Assembly (NCBI RefSeq): GCF_004358425.1
Contig: NZ_CP037948.1
Coordinates: forward strand, 744,001 to 808,000
Reading direction: 5' to 3'
DNA from: Qipengyuania sediminis
GTDB taxonomy: Bacteria; Pseudomonadota; Alphaproteobacteria; Sphingomonadales; Sphingomonadaceae
Length of the DNA stretch: 64,000 bases
In this document: one piece after another, positions 1 to 8,412 of the stretch
Position numbering within the stretch: position 1 is the stretch's first letter
Layout of the letters: each line of letters begins with the position of its first letter
The notes under the pieces: generated by a model
Told to the model about the DNA's origin: nothing
Database searches by the model: none
Seen by the model: only the letters and a program-made list of their open reading frames with translations
Program-made: the position numbers and the translations under genes

Positions 1-1
1 C

Positions 2-148
2 GCGACCACCGATGCCTGTGCCGCCGCGCTGCGAAGGGCAGGCGCGCGATCCGTGCGGATCGCCTGTTTCGCGCGCGTGCTGGAGGAGGCTATCCCCCTC
101 ACCACAAACCGAACGCCCGGAGCCGCAATGGCCCCGGGCGCCGGGTGA
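2..148 (+). CDS. ComF family phosphoribosyltransferase-like protein, C-terminal fragment
   Basis: Only the last 48 codons lie in the window, in the frame starting at base 2, so the gene begins upstream. The peptide opens with [15 protein letters not shown] and continues [13 protein letters not shown]. This is the usual end of ComF proteins, where a PRPP-loop sequence of the type DDVxTTGAT precedes an alanine-rich helix and a final strand. ComF-type proteins carry a type I phosphoribosyltransferase fold and in naturally competent bacteria take part in DNA uptake; in alphaproteobacteria the role is not settled. The call rests on this short tail, and the loop aspartates are outside the window. 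Confidence 0.6.
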   Translation, partial: ATTDACAAALRRAGARSVRIACFARVLEEAIPLTTNRTPGAAMAPGAG

Positions 149-432
149 CGACATGCACGGACCCTCGTGCGACCCTTCGTATCGGGCGTGCCGGCTCCCC
201 CTCGACCCGGCGTGCCCATCCCTCATTCCCGCACGCGCCGGCCCGGCGGCTTGCGTGCGGCTTCCCCGAACCCGGCGCCTTTCGCGTCGCGATCCTTCGC
301 TTGCGGGCCCTTGGGACCCGCATCGTCATGTCTTGCGCGGCACGGCGGATTTGCAAAGCCCGGTCAAAAATCCTGCCCCGATTTTGCGCAGCAGAGTGGT
401 TATCCTGCAACAAAACGGGCAGGGGCCTTGTG

Positions 433-777
433 ATGCCCGAACCCTTCACACCCAAGTTCGACGCCGCCGGACTTCTCACCGCAGTCGTCATCGATGCGGA
501 GGACGGCACGGTCCTCATGGTCGCGCATATGGACGCCGAAGCGCTTGCCGCGACCCGCACGACCGGCTTTGCCCATTTCCATTCGCGCTCGCGCGGGAAG
601 CTGTGGAAGAAGGGGGAGAGCTCAGGCCACGTGCTCGCGGTCGAGGAGATACGGGTCGATTGCGACCAGGATGCGCTCGTCCTGCGCTGCCGCCCGGCAG
701 GCCCGACTTGCCACACCGGCGCGCGAAGCTGCTTCTACCGCCGCGTCGCAGACGCTGCGCTCGCGCCGCTAGCTTGA
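433..777 (+). CDS. hisI: phosphoribosyl-AMP cyclohydrolase HisI
   Basis: 114 residues, the normal size for a stand-alone HisI without a fused HisE domain. It opens the purine ring of phosphoribosyl-AMP in the third step of histidine synthesis, in the cytosol. Family motifs are clear: [16 protein letters not shown] near residue 51, the magnesium-binding DCDQD (Asp76, Asp78, Asp80), and [10 protein letters not shown] with Cys93 and Cys100, which together with Cys77 match the zinc cysteines. The ATG at 433 follows a purine-rich GGGCAGGGG stretch. The same frame stays open upstream to base 145, but that part has no family similarity. No other his genes are visible here. Confidence 0.95.
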   Translation: MPEPFTPKFDAAGLLTAVVIDAEDGTVLMVAHMDAEALAATRTTGFAHFHSRSRGKLWKKGESSGHVLAVEEIRVDCDQDALVLRCRPAGPTCHTGARSCFYRRVADAALAPLA

Positions 778-796
778 CGCTTACGTAAGCTGCCAA
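774..796 (+). promoter_or_regulatory. palindromic operator/promoter of the MerR gene
   Basis: TTGACG (774-779) leads directly into the perfect 12-base palindrome GCTTACGTAAGC (779-790), 20 bases before the merR start. The whole TTGACGCTTACGTAAGC segment resembles the TTGACG/TTACGTAA-type sites described for LiuR-like MerR regulators of acyl-CoA and branched-chain catabolism. The TTGACG would also serve as a -35 box, although the -10 is weak (TATCGG at 797). Autoregulation by the adjacent regulator is inferred. Confidence 0.5.
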
Positions 797-809
797 TATC
801 GGTTCCGTC

Positions 810-1256
810 ATGACCCGCGCTGACACTTCGCCAGCAAACACCAGCCATGCCGGCGCTCTGCTCGAACGGCCGGACCGGCTGTCGCGCGAAACTTTCACGA
901 TCTCCGACCTCACCGAAGAATTCGGCTGCACCGCGCGCGCACTGCGCTTCTACGAGGACGAGGGGCTGGTCGCCCCGCAGCGGGTGGGGCTGACGCGGCT
1001 CTATTCCAAGCGCGACCGGGCGCGGCTCGCCTGGATTATGCGCGCGAAGAACGTCGGCTTCTCGCTCACCGAAATCCGCGAGATGATCGACCTTTACGAT
1101 CTGGGCGACGGGCGGGTCGAGCAGCGGCGCGTGACGGTGGAGAAATGCCGCGCCCATGTCGCCAAACTCAAACGCCAGCGCGCCGATATCGAAAGCTCCA
1201 TCGCCGAACTCGACGAATTCATCGCTCATATCGAAACGCTCGGCCGCAGCGCCTGA
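810..1256 (+). CDS. MerR family transcriptional regulator (LiuR-like)
   Basis: 148 residues. An N-terminal winged helix-turn-helix (about residues 28-75, with [20 protein letters not shown] and a [10 protein letters not shown] wing) is followed by a long charged coiled coil (about 95-140), which is the dimer helix of MerR proteins. There is no C-terminal cysteine cluster, so metal sensing is unlikely. It sits 12 bases upstream of an acyl-CoA dehydrogenase gene on the same strand, and its own upstream region holds a palindrome of the LiuR type. A role as an acyl-CoA-responsive regulator of fatty-acid or branched-chain catabolism is inferred from that context and not proven. Confidence 0.85.
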   Translation: MTRADTSPANTSHAGALLERPDRLSRETFTISDLTEEFGCTARALRFYEDEGLVAPQRVGLTRLYSKRDRARLAWIMRAKNVGFSLTEIREMIDLYDLGDGRVEQRRVTVEKCRAHVAKLKRQRADIESSIAELDEFIAHIETLGRSA

Positions 1257-1268
1257 CACGAGGATACC

Positions 1269-3074
1269 ATGCCCAGCTATACCGCCCCCGCCCGCGATGC
1301 GCGCTTCATCATCAACGAGGTGCTGGAGGTCGCGAACTACGGCAATCTGCCTGGTTTCGAAAGCGCGACGCCCGATATCATCGATACGGTGATCGGCGAG
1401 GGCGGGCGGTTCTGCCAGGAGGTGCTCGCGCCGCTAAACCGCGTGGGTGACGAGGAGGGTTGCACGCGGCACCCCGACGGCAGCGTGACCACCCCGCCGG
1501 GCTTCAAGGAGGCCTATCAGCAATTCCGCGAGGCGGGCTGGGGCACACTGTCGCAGCCCGAAGCATTCGGCGGGCAGGGCATGCCCCACGTGCTTGCCTT
1601 CGCGCTGGAAGAATTCATTTCGAGCGCCAACCAGTCCTTCGGGATGTATCCCGGCCTTGCCGCGGGGGCGGTTTCGGCGCTGCTCGCCAAGGGTTCGCCC
1701 GAGCAGCAGGCGCTTTACCTGCCAAAGATGATCGCCGGCGAATGGCTCGGCACCATGAACCTCACCGAACCGCAATGCGGCACGGATCTGGGCCTCATCC
1801 GCACCAAGGCGGAGCCGCAGGCGGATGGCAGCTACGCGATCACCGGCACCAAGATCTTCATCTCGGCGGGCGAGCACGATCTCACCGAGAACATCATCCA
1901 CCTCGTCCTCGCCAAGCTGCCCGGCGCGCCCGACAGCTCGAAGGGGATCAGCCTCTTCGTCGTGCCCAAGGTGCTGGTGAACGCGGACGGCTCGCTCGGC
2001 GAGCGGAACGCGGTGGTCTGCGGCTCGATCGAGGAGAAGATGGGCATCCACGGCAATTCCACCTGCCTCCTGAACTATGACGGCGCGAAGGGCTGGCTGG
2101 TCGGCGAGGAGAACAAGGGCCTCGCCGCGATGTTCATCATGATGAACGCGGCCCGGCTGGGTGTCGGGGTCCAGGGGCTGAGCCAGGCGGAAGCAGCCTA
2201 TCAGAACGCCGTCGCCTATGCGAAGGACCGCCGCCAGGGCCGCGCGTTGACGGGGCCGGCGGATCCCGAAGCCAAGGCCGACCCGATCATCGTCCACCCC
2301 GATGTCCGGCGGATGCTGATGGACGCCAAGGCCTTCACCGAGGGGATGCGCGCGCTGTGCCTCTGGGGGGCCTTGCAGGTCGACCTGAGTCACAAGGCGG
2401 CGAACGAGGAGGAGCGGGCGCTTGCCGACCGGCTGATCGGACTGCTGACCCCGGTCATCAAGGGCTATGGCACCGACAAGGGGTTCGAGGTCGCAGTCAA
2501 TATGCAGCAGGTCTTCGGCGGGCACGGCTATATCCGCGAATGGGGGATGGAGCAGTTCGTCCGCGATGCCCGGATCGCGCAGATCTACGAAGGCACCAAT
2601 GGCGTCCAGGCGATGGACCTTGCGGGCCGCAAGCTGGCGCAGGGCGGCGGCGCCGCAATCCAGGCTTTCTTCAAGCTGGTCGCGGACGAATGCGCGGCTG
2701 CGAAAGACGACGAAGACACCGCCAATCTTGCCGAACGGCTTGAAAAGGCGCTCGGCGAGCAGCAGGCGGTGACCATGTGGTTCATGCAGAACGCGATGGC
2801 GAACCCCAATCACCTCGGCGCCGGGGCGCATCATTACATGACCATGATGGGGATCGTGACGTTGGGGCTGATGTGGCTCAAGATGGCGCGGGTGGCCGCG
2901 GCGAAGGTCGCCGAAGGCGGCGGGGAGGCAGCCTTCTACCAGGCCAAGCTCACCACGGCGCGCTACTTCGCGGAGCGCTGCCTACCCGATGTGGGCGCAT
3001 TGCGCCGCAAGATCGAGGCCGGGGCGGACGCGGTGATGGGGCTCGACGTCGAGGCCTTCGCGACCGCTGCTTGA
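1269..3074 (+). CDS. acyl-CoA dehydrogenase (long, DmdC-like, with C-terminal extension)
   Basis: 601 residues, about 200 longer than classical acyl-CoA dehydrogenases. The extra C-terminal region matches the type seen in DmdC and related long acyl-CoA dehydrogenases. The FAD-dependent core is recognisable from NLTEPQCGTDLGLIRTKA, the substrate-binding GIHGNSTC segment, and VFGGHGYIREWGMEQFVRDARI followed by QIYEGTNGVQ, the usual place of the catalytic glutamate. It introduces the alpha-beta double bond into an acyl-CoA; the actual substrate (fatty acyl or methylmercaptopropionyl) cannot be told from sequence. The ATG at 1269 is preceded by GAGGA, and the upstream MerR gene is probably its regulator. 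Confidence 0.88.
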   Translation: MPSYTAPARDARFIINEVLEVANYGNLPGFESATPDIIDTVIGEGGRFCQEVLAPLNRVGDEEGCTRHPDGSVTTPPGFKEAYQQFREAGWGTLSQPEAFGGQGMPHVLAFALEEFISSANQSFGMYPGLAAGAVSALLAKGSPEQQALYLPKMIAGEWLGTMNLTEPQCGTDLGLIRTKAEPQADGSYAITGTKIFISAGEHDLTENIIHLVLAKLPGAPDSSKGISLFVVPKVLVNADGSLGERNAVVCGSIEEKMGIHGNSTCLLNYDGAKGWLVGEENKGLAAMFIMMNAARLGVGVQGLSQAEAAYQNAVAYAKDRRQGRALTGPADPEAKADPIIVHPDVRRMLMDAKAFTEGMRALCLWGALQVDLSHKAANEEERALADRLIGLLTPVIKGYGTDKGFEVAVNMQQVFGGHGYIREWGMEQFVRDARIAQIYEGTNGVQAMDLAGRKLAQGGGAAIQAFFKLVADECAAAKDDEDTANLAERLEKALGEQQAVTMWFMQNAMANPNHLGAGAHHYMTMMGIVTLGLMWLKMARVAAAKVAEGGGEAAFYQAKLTTARYFAERCLPDVGALRRKIEAGADAVMGLDVEAFATAA

Positions 3075-3118
3075 GCGGCGGCTTGGATGCGGCGCCCCGC
3101 TCGGTTAAAGGCCGGGGC

Positions 3119-3388
3119 ATGAGCGATCCCGACGCCCGGCCCGGCGGAGCCTTCGACCGCCTGCTCTTCGCCCATCCCCGCAGCCTCGGCGAAAGCTACG
3201 CAGAACACGCCGCGATCGCCGCGCGTTTCGGTGGCGCGATGGTCGCAGGCGGGGTCAAGTGCCTCGTTCACGCCATCGTCCCGGCGTTCTACGCCCGTGC
3301 CGCGAGCGATTGCGTGGCGGAGCTGAACGGCGAACTCGCGCGCCGCCGCGCCGCCTCCGCCGATGTCTACCCGGACTATGTGATCTGA
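3119..3388 (+). CDS. DUF6356 family protein
   Basis: 89 residues of unknown function. The pattern LLFAHPRSLGESYAEH, then AARFGGAMVAGGVKCLVHAIVPAFY, matches the small DUF6356 family common in sphingomonads. The middle forms one hydrophobic segment (about residues 34-56), so it may sit in or on the inner membrane. The ATG at 3119 lies 45 bases after the acyl-CoA dehydrogenase stop, consistent with cotranscription. The stop TGA (3386-3388) overlaps the proposed CTG start of the next gene. Confidence 0.75.
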   Translation: MSDPDARPGGAFDRLLFAHPRSLGESYAEHAAIAARFGGAMVAGGVKCLVHAIVPAFYARAASDCVAELNGELARRRAASADVYPDYVI

Positions 3389-4743
3389 CCCGCCCGGTCA
3401 GCCATGTCGCCATCGTCGGCGGCGGCTTTTCGGGCGCCTTGCAGGCGATCAACCTGCTCCGCCACGACGGCCCGCGTGCCACGCTCATCGAGCGGCGGCC
3501 GCGCGCGGGCGAAGGGCTCGCCTATGGCGATGCAGCCCCCGGGCATCTGCTCAACGTCCGTGCCAAGGGGATGCACGCGTTCCCGGACGATCCCCGAAGC
3601 TTCACCCGCTGGCTGACCGCTCGAGGGGAGGGCTTCTCGCCCGACTGCTTCGTGCCCCGTCTCGTCTATGGCGAATACCTGCGCGACCTGCTGGCAAGGG
3701 AGATGGCGCGGCAGCCGGGGCGGATCACCTTGGTGCAGGGCGAGGCGGTGGCGATCGCGCTTCCGGGCAAAGGTGCGCGCATCACGCTTTCCGATGGCCG
3801 CGAAATTGCGGGAGATGCCGCCATTCTCGCGATCGGTAATCTGCCCCCGCACGATCCGCCGGGCTTCGGGCCTCATCTGGCGCCTGTCCTTTACGCAGGC
3901 GATCCCTGGACGCCTGCGGCGACGGCAGGGCTTGGCGAGGAGGATACTGTCCTGCTGCTGGGCACGGGGCTGACCATGGTCGATCTCGCGCTGCGCCTGA
4001 TTGACGAGGGCTTTGCGGGCCGCCTGATCGCCTTGTCGCGGCGCGGGCTGCTGCCGCATCGTCATGGCCCCCAGCCACCCTTTGTCCCCATCGGCGAGCG
4101 ACCGGAGCCGCGCGCCTCTGCCCTGGTGCGCGCGGTCCGGAGCCGGGCTTCAGCGGTCGACTGGCGCAATGCCGTCGATGAGCTGCGCCCCTTCACGCAA
4201 AGCCTGTGGCGCGCTGCCGGGGGTGACGCCCGCGCGCGCTTCCTGCGCCATCTGCGTCCGTGGTGGGACATTCACCGCCATCGCCTCGCGCCCGTGGTCG
4301 CCGACCGGATCGCGGCGCTGATCGAGAGCGGGACGCTCACTACGATCGCCGCCGCCACCCGCCATGCGGAGCCCCATCCGGATGGGCTCAAGGTCACGAT
4401 CAAGCCGCGGGGCCAATCGGCGCAGGAACAGATCACTGTGCGGCGCGCGATCAATTGCACCGGGCCGCAGGGCAATCTCAGCGCCGCGACCGATCCGCTG
4501 CTGAGGCAACTCACCGCCGACGGTATCATCCGCCCTGATCCGCACCGGCTCGGCATCGATGTGGACGCCGCCGCACGCACCGTCGCGGCCGATGGTTCGG
4601 TGAACCAAAGCCTTTTTGCGGTGGGGCCGATGACCCGGGGCGCTTCATGGGAAGTGGTTGCGGTGCCCGATATCCGGCAGCAGGTTTGGGCGCTCGCGCG
4701 GCATCTTTCAAACGCGCATTGGGTGGGCGGGGAGGGGCTCTAG
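3385..4743 (+). CDS. FAD/NAD(P)-binding protein (HpyO-like, NAD_binding_9 type)
   Basis: About 452 residues. The N terminus holds a textbook dinucleotide-binding loop, VAIVGGGFSGALQAINLL, followed by RRPRAGEGLAYG. A second nucleotide-type site, VLLLGTGLTMVDLALRL, is near residue 190, and INCTGPQGNL and FAVGPMTRG come later. This is the single-chain flavoprotein family related to HpyO-type FAD-NAD(P)-binding proteins; the substrate is unknown. The Rossmann strand begins only six residues after CTG 3385, whose CTGA overlaps the previous stop. The nearest ATG/GTG/TTG codons in frame (GTG 3259, TTG 3310) lie inside the previous gene and would add an arginine-rich, non-family N terminus. Confidence 0.75.
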   Translation: MTRPVSHVAIVGGGFSGALQAINLLRHDGPRATLIERRPRAGEGLAYGDAAPGHLLNVRAKGMHAFPDDPRSFTRWLTARGEGFSPDCFVPRLVYGEYLRDLLAREMARQPGRITLVQGEAVAIALPGKGARITLSDGREIAGDAAILAIGNLPPHDPPGFGPHLAPVLYAGDPWTPAATAGLGEEDTVLLLGTGLTMVDLALRLIDEGFAGRLIALSRRGLLPHRHGPQPPFVPIGERPEPRASALVRAVRSRASAVDWRNAVDELRPFTQSLWRAAGGDARARFLRHLRPWWDIHRHRLAPVVADRIAALIESGTLTTIAAATRHAEPHPDGLKVTIKPRGQSAQEQITVRRAINCTGPQGNLSAATDPLLRQLTADGIIRPDPHRLGIDVDAAARTVAADGSVNQSLFAVGPMTRGASWEVVAVPDIRQQVWALARHLSNAHWVGGEGL

Positions 4744-5609
4744 GCCGGCACCTCCGACCATGCAGAGCGCCACCCCGGCGCGGGCATGGGCCGGCCTTGC
4801 CGCGCGTGCGACCAGAGCGCGCCAAACTCCTTGTCGAGCCCGGGAAGCGCGAAGCGATCGAGACCGGAACCGGGGTAGAGACAGTACTCCCCAAACAGCG
4901 GCTGCCCACGAACTTCGTAGAAATCGACCCGCAGATAATCCTCGCGCGACGCCAGCGCCTCCGCAGCGGCAAGCATCGCTGTAAGCGAGCGCGGCGCGGG
5001 CATCGGGTCGGTGGTAGGCTTGAGCGGCTTAAAGGCCCGGTCGTGCAGCATCCAGCGATGGTTCTTGCCTCGGTTCACATGAACCTGCACATGCGTCGCC
5101 ATGCCGCCGAAGACATGGATCTTGTAGTCGATCGGCAGTTCGCGCGTGTCGCTGACGAAGGGCTCTATCAGCAGGCCGCGAGGGACAGGGCTGTAGGCCC
5201 ATTCATCGAGCACCGTGCCATAGGGCCGCGCGCACCATTGCCGTGCCGTGTCGCGCAAGCGGTCCCAAGCCTGGCCGGCGAGCGGCATGTCGAGCACCGC
5301 GTTCTGATTGCAGCCATGCCGCGCCTTCAGCATCGCGCGGGTGCTGACCGGCGGACGCGACGGCAGAGTGCGCCCGCTCCACAGCGTCGGGATGATCCAT
5401 TCCGGGCCAAGCGTTTTTTCGGCGCGCGCCTTCGCGGCGATCTTGTCCATCAGCAAGGGGTGGTGCGCGCTGCGGTCGTTGAGCTTGCGCCATTGCACCC
5501 ACTCGGTGAACAGGCGCGGGTGGGCGAGATCGGGGAAACGCCCGAACCGGCTGAGATAGGTCAGCCGCACGCGGCTGCGGGCGCGGGCCGCGCGCAAATC
5601 CAAGGGCAT
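4740..5609 (-). CDS. TupA-like ATP-grasp family protein
   Basis: 289 residues. The sequence fits the TupA-like ATP-grasp family: an N-terminal PDLAHPRLFTEWVQWRKL segment, then MDKIAAKARAE, MLKARHGCNQNAVL as the likely nucleotide-binding lysine region, DYKIHVFGG, and YLRVDFYEVRGQPLFGEYCLYPGSG, which supplies the acidic metal ligands. Members are often found in capsule or teichuronopeptide gene sets, where they ligate amino acids to polymers. Here the neighbours are cysK and an MFS gene, so the acceptor is unknown. It is separated by only six bases from cysK and probably cotranscribed. It overlaps the end of the convergent flavoprotein gene by four bases. Confidence 0.75.
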   Translation of the reverse strand: MPLDLRAARARSRVRLTYLSRFGRFPDLAHPRLFTEWVQWRKLNDRSAHHPLLMDKIAAKARAEKTLGPEWIIPTLWSGRTLPSRPPVSTRAMLKARHGCNQNAVLDMPLAGQAWDRLRDTARQWCARPYGTVLDEWAYSPVPRGLLIEPFVSDTRELPIDYKIHVFGGMATHVQVHVNRGKNHRWMLHDRAFKPLKPTTDPMPAPRSLTAMLAAAEALASREDYLRVDFYEVRGQPLFGEYCLYPGSGLDRFALPGLDKEFGALWSHARQGRPMPAPGWRSAWSEVPA

Positions 5610-5615
5610 GAACGG

Positions 5616-6536
5616 CTATTCTTCCGGCAGGAAGTCGGGCACCGAGAGATAGCGTTCGCCGGTGTCGTAGTTGAAGCCGAGCACCCGCGCGGCCGGGTCG
5701 AGCTCGGGCAGCTTCTTCGCGATCGCGGCGAGCGTCGCTCCGCTCGAGATGCCGACCAGCAGCCCCTCCTCGCGCGCGCTGCGGCGGGCCATTTCTTTTG
5801 CCTCCTCGGCCTCGACCTGGATCGCGCCGTCGATAACCTGCGTGTGGAGATTGCCGGGCACGAAACCGGCGCCGATGCCCTGGATCGGGTGCGGCCCGGG
5901 CTGGCCGCCGCTGATGACGGGGGAAAGCGCGGGCTCGACCGCGAAGGCCTTCATGCCGGGCCATTCGCGCTTGAGGACTTCGGCGCAGCCGGTCAGATGA
6001 CCCCCGGTTCCGACCCCGGTGATGAGCACGTCGAAGGGCTGTCCGGCGAAATCGGCCAGGATCTCGCGCGCGGTGGTGCGGACATGCACCTCGACATTGG
6101 CGGGGTTGTCGAACTGGCTGGCGATCCACGCGCCGTCCATTTCCGCTGCAAGCTCCTGCGCCCGCTCGATTGCGCCCTTCATGCCTTTCTCGCGCGGCGT
6201 GAGATCGAAGGTCGCGCCGTAGGCAAGCATGAGCCGGCGGCGTTCGAGGCTCATCGATTCGGGCATGACCAGGATCAGGCGGTAGCCCTTGACCGCAGCT
6301 ACCATGGCGAGGCCGATGCCGGTGTTGCCGCTGGTCGGCTCGATGATGGTGCCGCCCGGCTTCAGCTTGCCGCTCGCTTCCGCATCCTCCACCATGGCGA
6401 GCGCAATGCGATCCTTGATCGAGCCGCCGGGGTTCGCGCGTTCGGACTTCACCCAGACCTCGTGGTCCGGAAACAGGCGCGACAGGCGGATATGCGGGGT
6501 GCCGCCGATGGTGGCGAGGACGGTGTCGGCTTTCAT
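5616..6536 (-). CDS. cysK: cysteine synthase (O-acetylserine sulfhydrylase), PLP-dependent
   Basis: 306 residues, typical for CysK. It makes cysteine from O-acetylserine and sulfide. Diagnostic features are [11 protein letters not shown] with the PLP-binding lysine near residue 41, [12 protein letters not shown], the phosphate-binding [10 protein letters not shown] loop, and LVGISSGAT near the C terminus. The start ATG overlaps the stop of the upstream MFS gene by four bases (ATGA), indicating translational coupling. A cystathionine beta-synthase-like variant cannot be wholly excluded, but there is no CBS domain. Confidence 0.93.
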   Translation of the reverse strand: MKADTVLATIGGTPHIRLSRLFPDHEVWVKSERANPGGSIKDRIALAMVEDAEASGKLKPGGTIIEPTSGNTGIGLAMVAAVKGYRLILVMPESMSLERRRLMLAYGATFDLTPREKGMKGAIERAQELAAEMDGAWIASQFDNPANVEVHVRTTAREILADFAGQPFDVLITGVGTGGHLTGCAEVLKREWPGMKAFAVEPALSPVISGGQPGPHPIQGIGAGFVPGNLHTQVIDGAIQVEAEEAKEMARRSAREEGLLVGISSGATLAAIAKKLPELDPAARVLGFNYDTGERYLSVPDFLPEE

Positions 6537-7831
6537 GCTTCACGCTCCTTGAGATCGCCGCGCGGCGCTTCGGACAGGAATTCCGGGGCGAAGGTCTTCG
6601 CGCGGCGCAGTTCCGGGAAGATCACCGCCCAAATGGCAGTCACGACTATGGCCCCGACGCCGCCGAATACAACCGCCCCCACCGCGCCCAGTGCGGCGGC
6701 GGCGAGGCCCGACTGCATCTCGCCAAGCTCGTTCGAGGCGCTGATCGCGAGGCCGGAGATCGAGGACACCCGCCCGCGCATCCGATCCGGGGTGTTGAGC
6801 TGCACAAGGCTCGAGCGGATAAAGACCGAAACCATGTCGGCCGCGCCCAGCAGCACCAGCATGGCGACCGAGACGGCGAAGCTGGTTGAGAGCCCGAAGG
6901 CGATCGTCGCGGCGCCGAAGCCGACCACCGCCCACAGCATCTTGGGCCCGACATTGTTCGCGAGCGGTCGCCAGGCCATCCACCCCGCCACCACGGCTGC
7001 ACCCAATGCCGGAGCGCCGCGCATGATGCCCAGCCCCTCCGACCCCACCATCAGGATATCGCGCGCGAAGACCGGCAGCATGGCGGTCGCGCCGCCCAGC
7101 AGCACGGCGAAGAGATCGAGCGTGATGCAGCCCAGAAGGAAGCGCTGCCGCCAGGTATATTGCGCGCCTTCGATCATCTGACGGACGGGATGCCTGGGCT
7201 CGGCCTCCTGCGGCGCGCGTACCGGGCGGATCGAGGAGACGAGCAGCGCCGAGCCGATCAGCAGCGCGGCGGAGAGCGCATGCGGCAGCCACTCGGCTTC
7301 GGCAAACAGGAAGCCGCCGACCGCCGGGCCGAGCACGCTCGCCCCCTGCCAGGCGATGCTGGACAGCGCGATCGCGCGCGGCAGCAGCGCCTGCGGCACG
7401 ATATTGGGTGCGATCGCGCTCATAGACGGGCCGAGAAAGACTCGCGCCGCGCCATGGGCCGCCGCCAGAGCGAACAGCAGCGGCAGGCCCAGCGCATCGG
7501 CAAAGGTCGCGTAGGCGAGCGCGGCGGCGATGGTGCAATCAGCGAGATTGGCCGCGGCGGCCACGCGCCGCCGGTCGAAGCGGTCCGCCGCCCAGCCCGC
7601 GACCGGGGTCAGCAGCAGCAGCGGAATGAATTGGGCAAGCCCCAAGAGGCCCAGCAGGAACGCGCCTTCCGACTTGCTGTAGCCATAGTCCGTGCGCGCG
7701 ATGTCGTAAGCCTGGTAGCCGATCAGCACGACCATCGAGAGCGTGGCGAAAACCGCGATGAAGCGCGCCAGCCAAAACCGCCGGAAGTCGGGGATCGCGA
7801 GCGGGCTGGCAGGCTGAGCGTCGGCGATCAC
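6533..7831 (-). CDS. MFS transporter (MFS_3/EntS-like exporter)
   Basis: 432 residues with about twelve hydrophobic segments and the loop [12 protein letters not shown] between helices 2 and 3, a form of the major facilitator signature. The N-terminal [20 protein letters not shown] pattern and overall length fit the MFS_3 group that contains enterobactin exporters and drug efflux proteins. The substrate is unknown. It is the first gene of a minus-strand run and overlaps cysK by four bases; a role in exporting cysteine or a related metabolite is possible from this coupling but is only a guess. Confidence 0.85.
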   Translation of the reverse strand: MIADAQPASPLAIPDFRRFWLARFIAVFATLSMVVLIGYQAYDIARTDYGYSKSEGAFLLGLLGLAQFIPLLLLTPVAGWAADRFDRRRVAAAANLADCTIAAALAYATFADALGLPLLFALAAAHGAARVFLGPSMSAIAPNIVPQALLPRAIALSSIAWQGASVLGPAVGGFLFAEAEWLPHALSAALLIGSALLVSSIRPVRAPQEAEPRHPVRQMIEGAQYTWRQRFLLGCITLDLFAVLLGGATAMLPVFARDILMVGSEGLGIMRGAPALGAAVVAGWMAWRPLANNVGPKMLWAVVGFGAATIAFGLSTSFAVSVAMLVLLGAADMVSVFIRSSLVQLNTPDRMRGRVSSISGLAISASNELGEMQSGLAAAALGAVGAVVFGGVGAIVVTAIWAVIFPELRRAKTFAPEFLSEAPRGDLKEREA

Positions 7832-7895
7832 TGCGCCGCCATGGCTTAGGTGCGCTGAGATGGGAAGCGTCGCTTCCCTACTTTCCGCTTGGCCC

Positions 7896-7966
7896 GCTCA
7901 CCCTGAGCCTGTCGAAGGGGGCTGGCGGAACCGTCGCGCCTGCTGCTTCGACAAGCTCAGCATGGG
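7896..7966. repeat. inverted REP-like palindromic repeat pair
   Basis: Arm 1, GCTCACCCTGAGCCTGTCGA (from 7896), faces arm 2, TGCTTCGACAAGCTCAGCAT (from 7944), across about 23 bases. The arms are nearly reverse-complementary and can fold into a hairpin between two minus-strand genes. The same arms recur at 32576-32660 and 43723-43800 and, inside a coding sequence, at 58316-58387 and 58541-58567. Confidence 0.8.
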
Positions 7967-7986
7967 CCGATGGTAGAGCAGGAAGT

Positions 7987-8325
7987 CTAGCGCGTGCGCC
8001 TGAGCCTGGGATTGGGCTGCAGCGTGTCGATCATCGCCAGGAAATCGTCGATCCGGATGATGCGTTCGAACTGGAATCCGGCGCGGTTGTCGCGGCACCA
8101 GATGACATAGGCCTCGATCCGGCCGATCACGGGCAGGCGGATGATAACCCGGTCCCCGCGCGAAAGGTCCTTCGCATCATCCACCATAAAGCCATGCGCC
8201 GAAAGATTGGCGATATGGAGCCGCAAATCGCCTGCGCGGAAATGCTCGGCGATCACGGGGTGATCGACGGGGTGGCGCGCCAGGCGGCGTTGGTCGGTGA
8301 CGCTGAGCTGGGCCCCTGCGCTCAT
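7987..8325 (-). CDS. PilZ domain protein
   Basis: 112 residues forming essentially one PilZ domain. The cyclic-di-GMP signature is visible as RRLARHP (RxxxR type) near residue 14 and NLSAHGFMV (D/NxSxxG type) near residue 40, followed by GDRVIIRLPVIGRIEAYVIW. It is probably a small cytosolic c-di-GMP receptor acting through partner binding. The ATG at 8325 has AAAGGAAG about nine bases upstream and is preferred over a TTG eleven codons earlier. No diguanylate cyclase or flagellar gene lies nearby to suggest the target. Confidence 0.87.
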   Translation of the reverse strand: MSAGAQLSVTDQRRLARHPVDHPVIAEHFRAGDLRLHIANLSAHGFMVDDAKDLSRGDRVIIRLPVIGRIEAYVIWCRDNRAGFQFERIIRIDDFLAMIDTLQPNPRLRRTR

Positions 8326-8412
8326 GGATGACGCTTCCTTTTGAAAGTGCGTTGCCAAGGCACTGCACCCAAAAGGCTGACATTTTGTTAAGCACGCCCG
8401 GGCGGCTGCGCT

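Noticed and set aside
145..432. Upstream extension of hisI
   Set aside because: The residues have no HisI similarity, and the ATG at 433 gives the normal family length.
4647..7181. Plus-strand open frame of 844 codons across the ATP-grasp, cysK and MFS genes
   Set aside because: It is antisense to three recognisable genes, has no family similarity, and arises from strong third-position GC bias.
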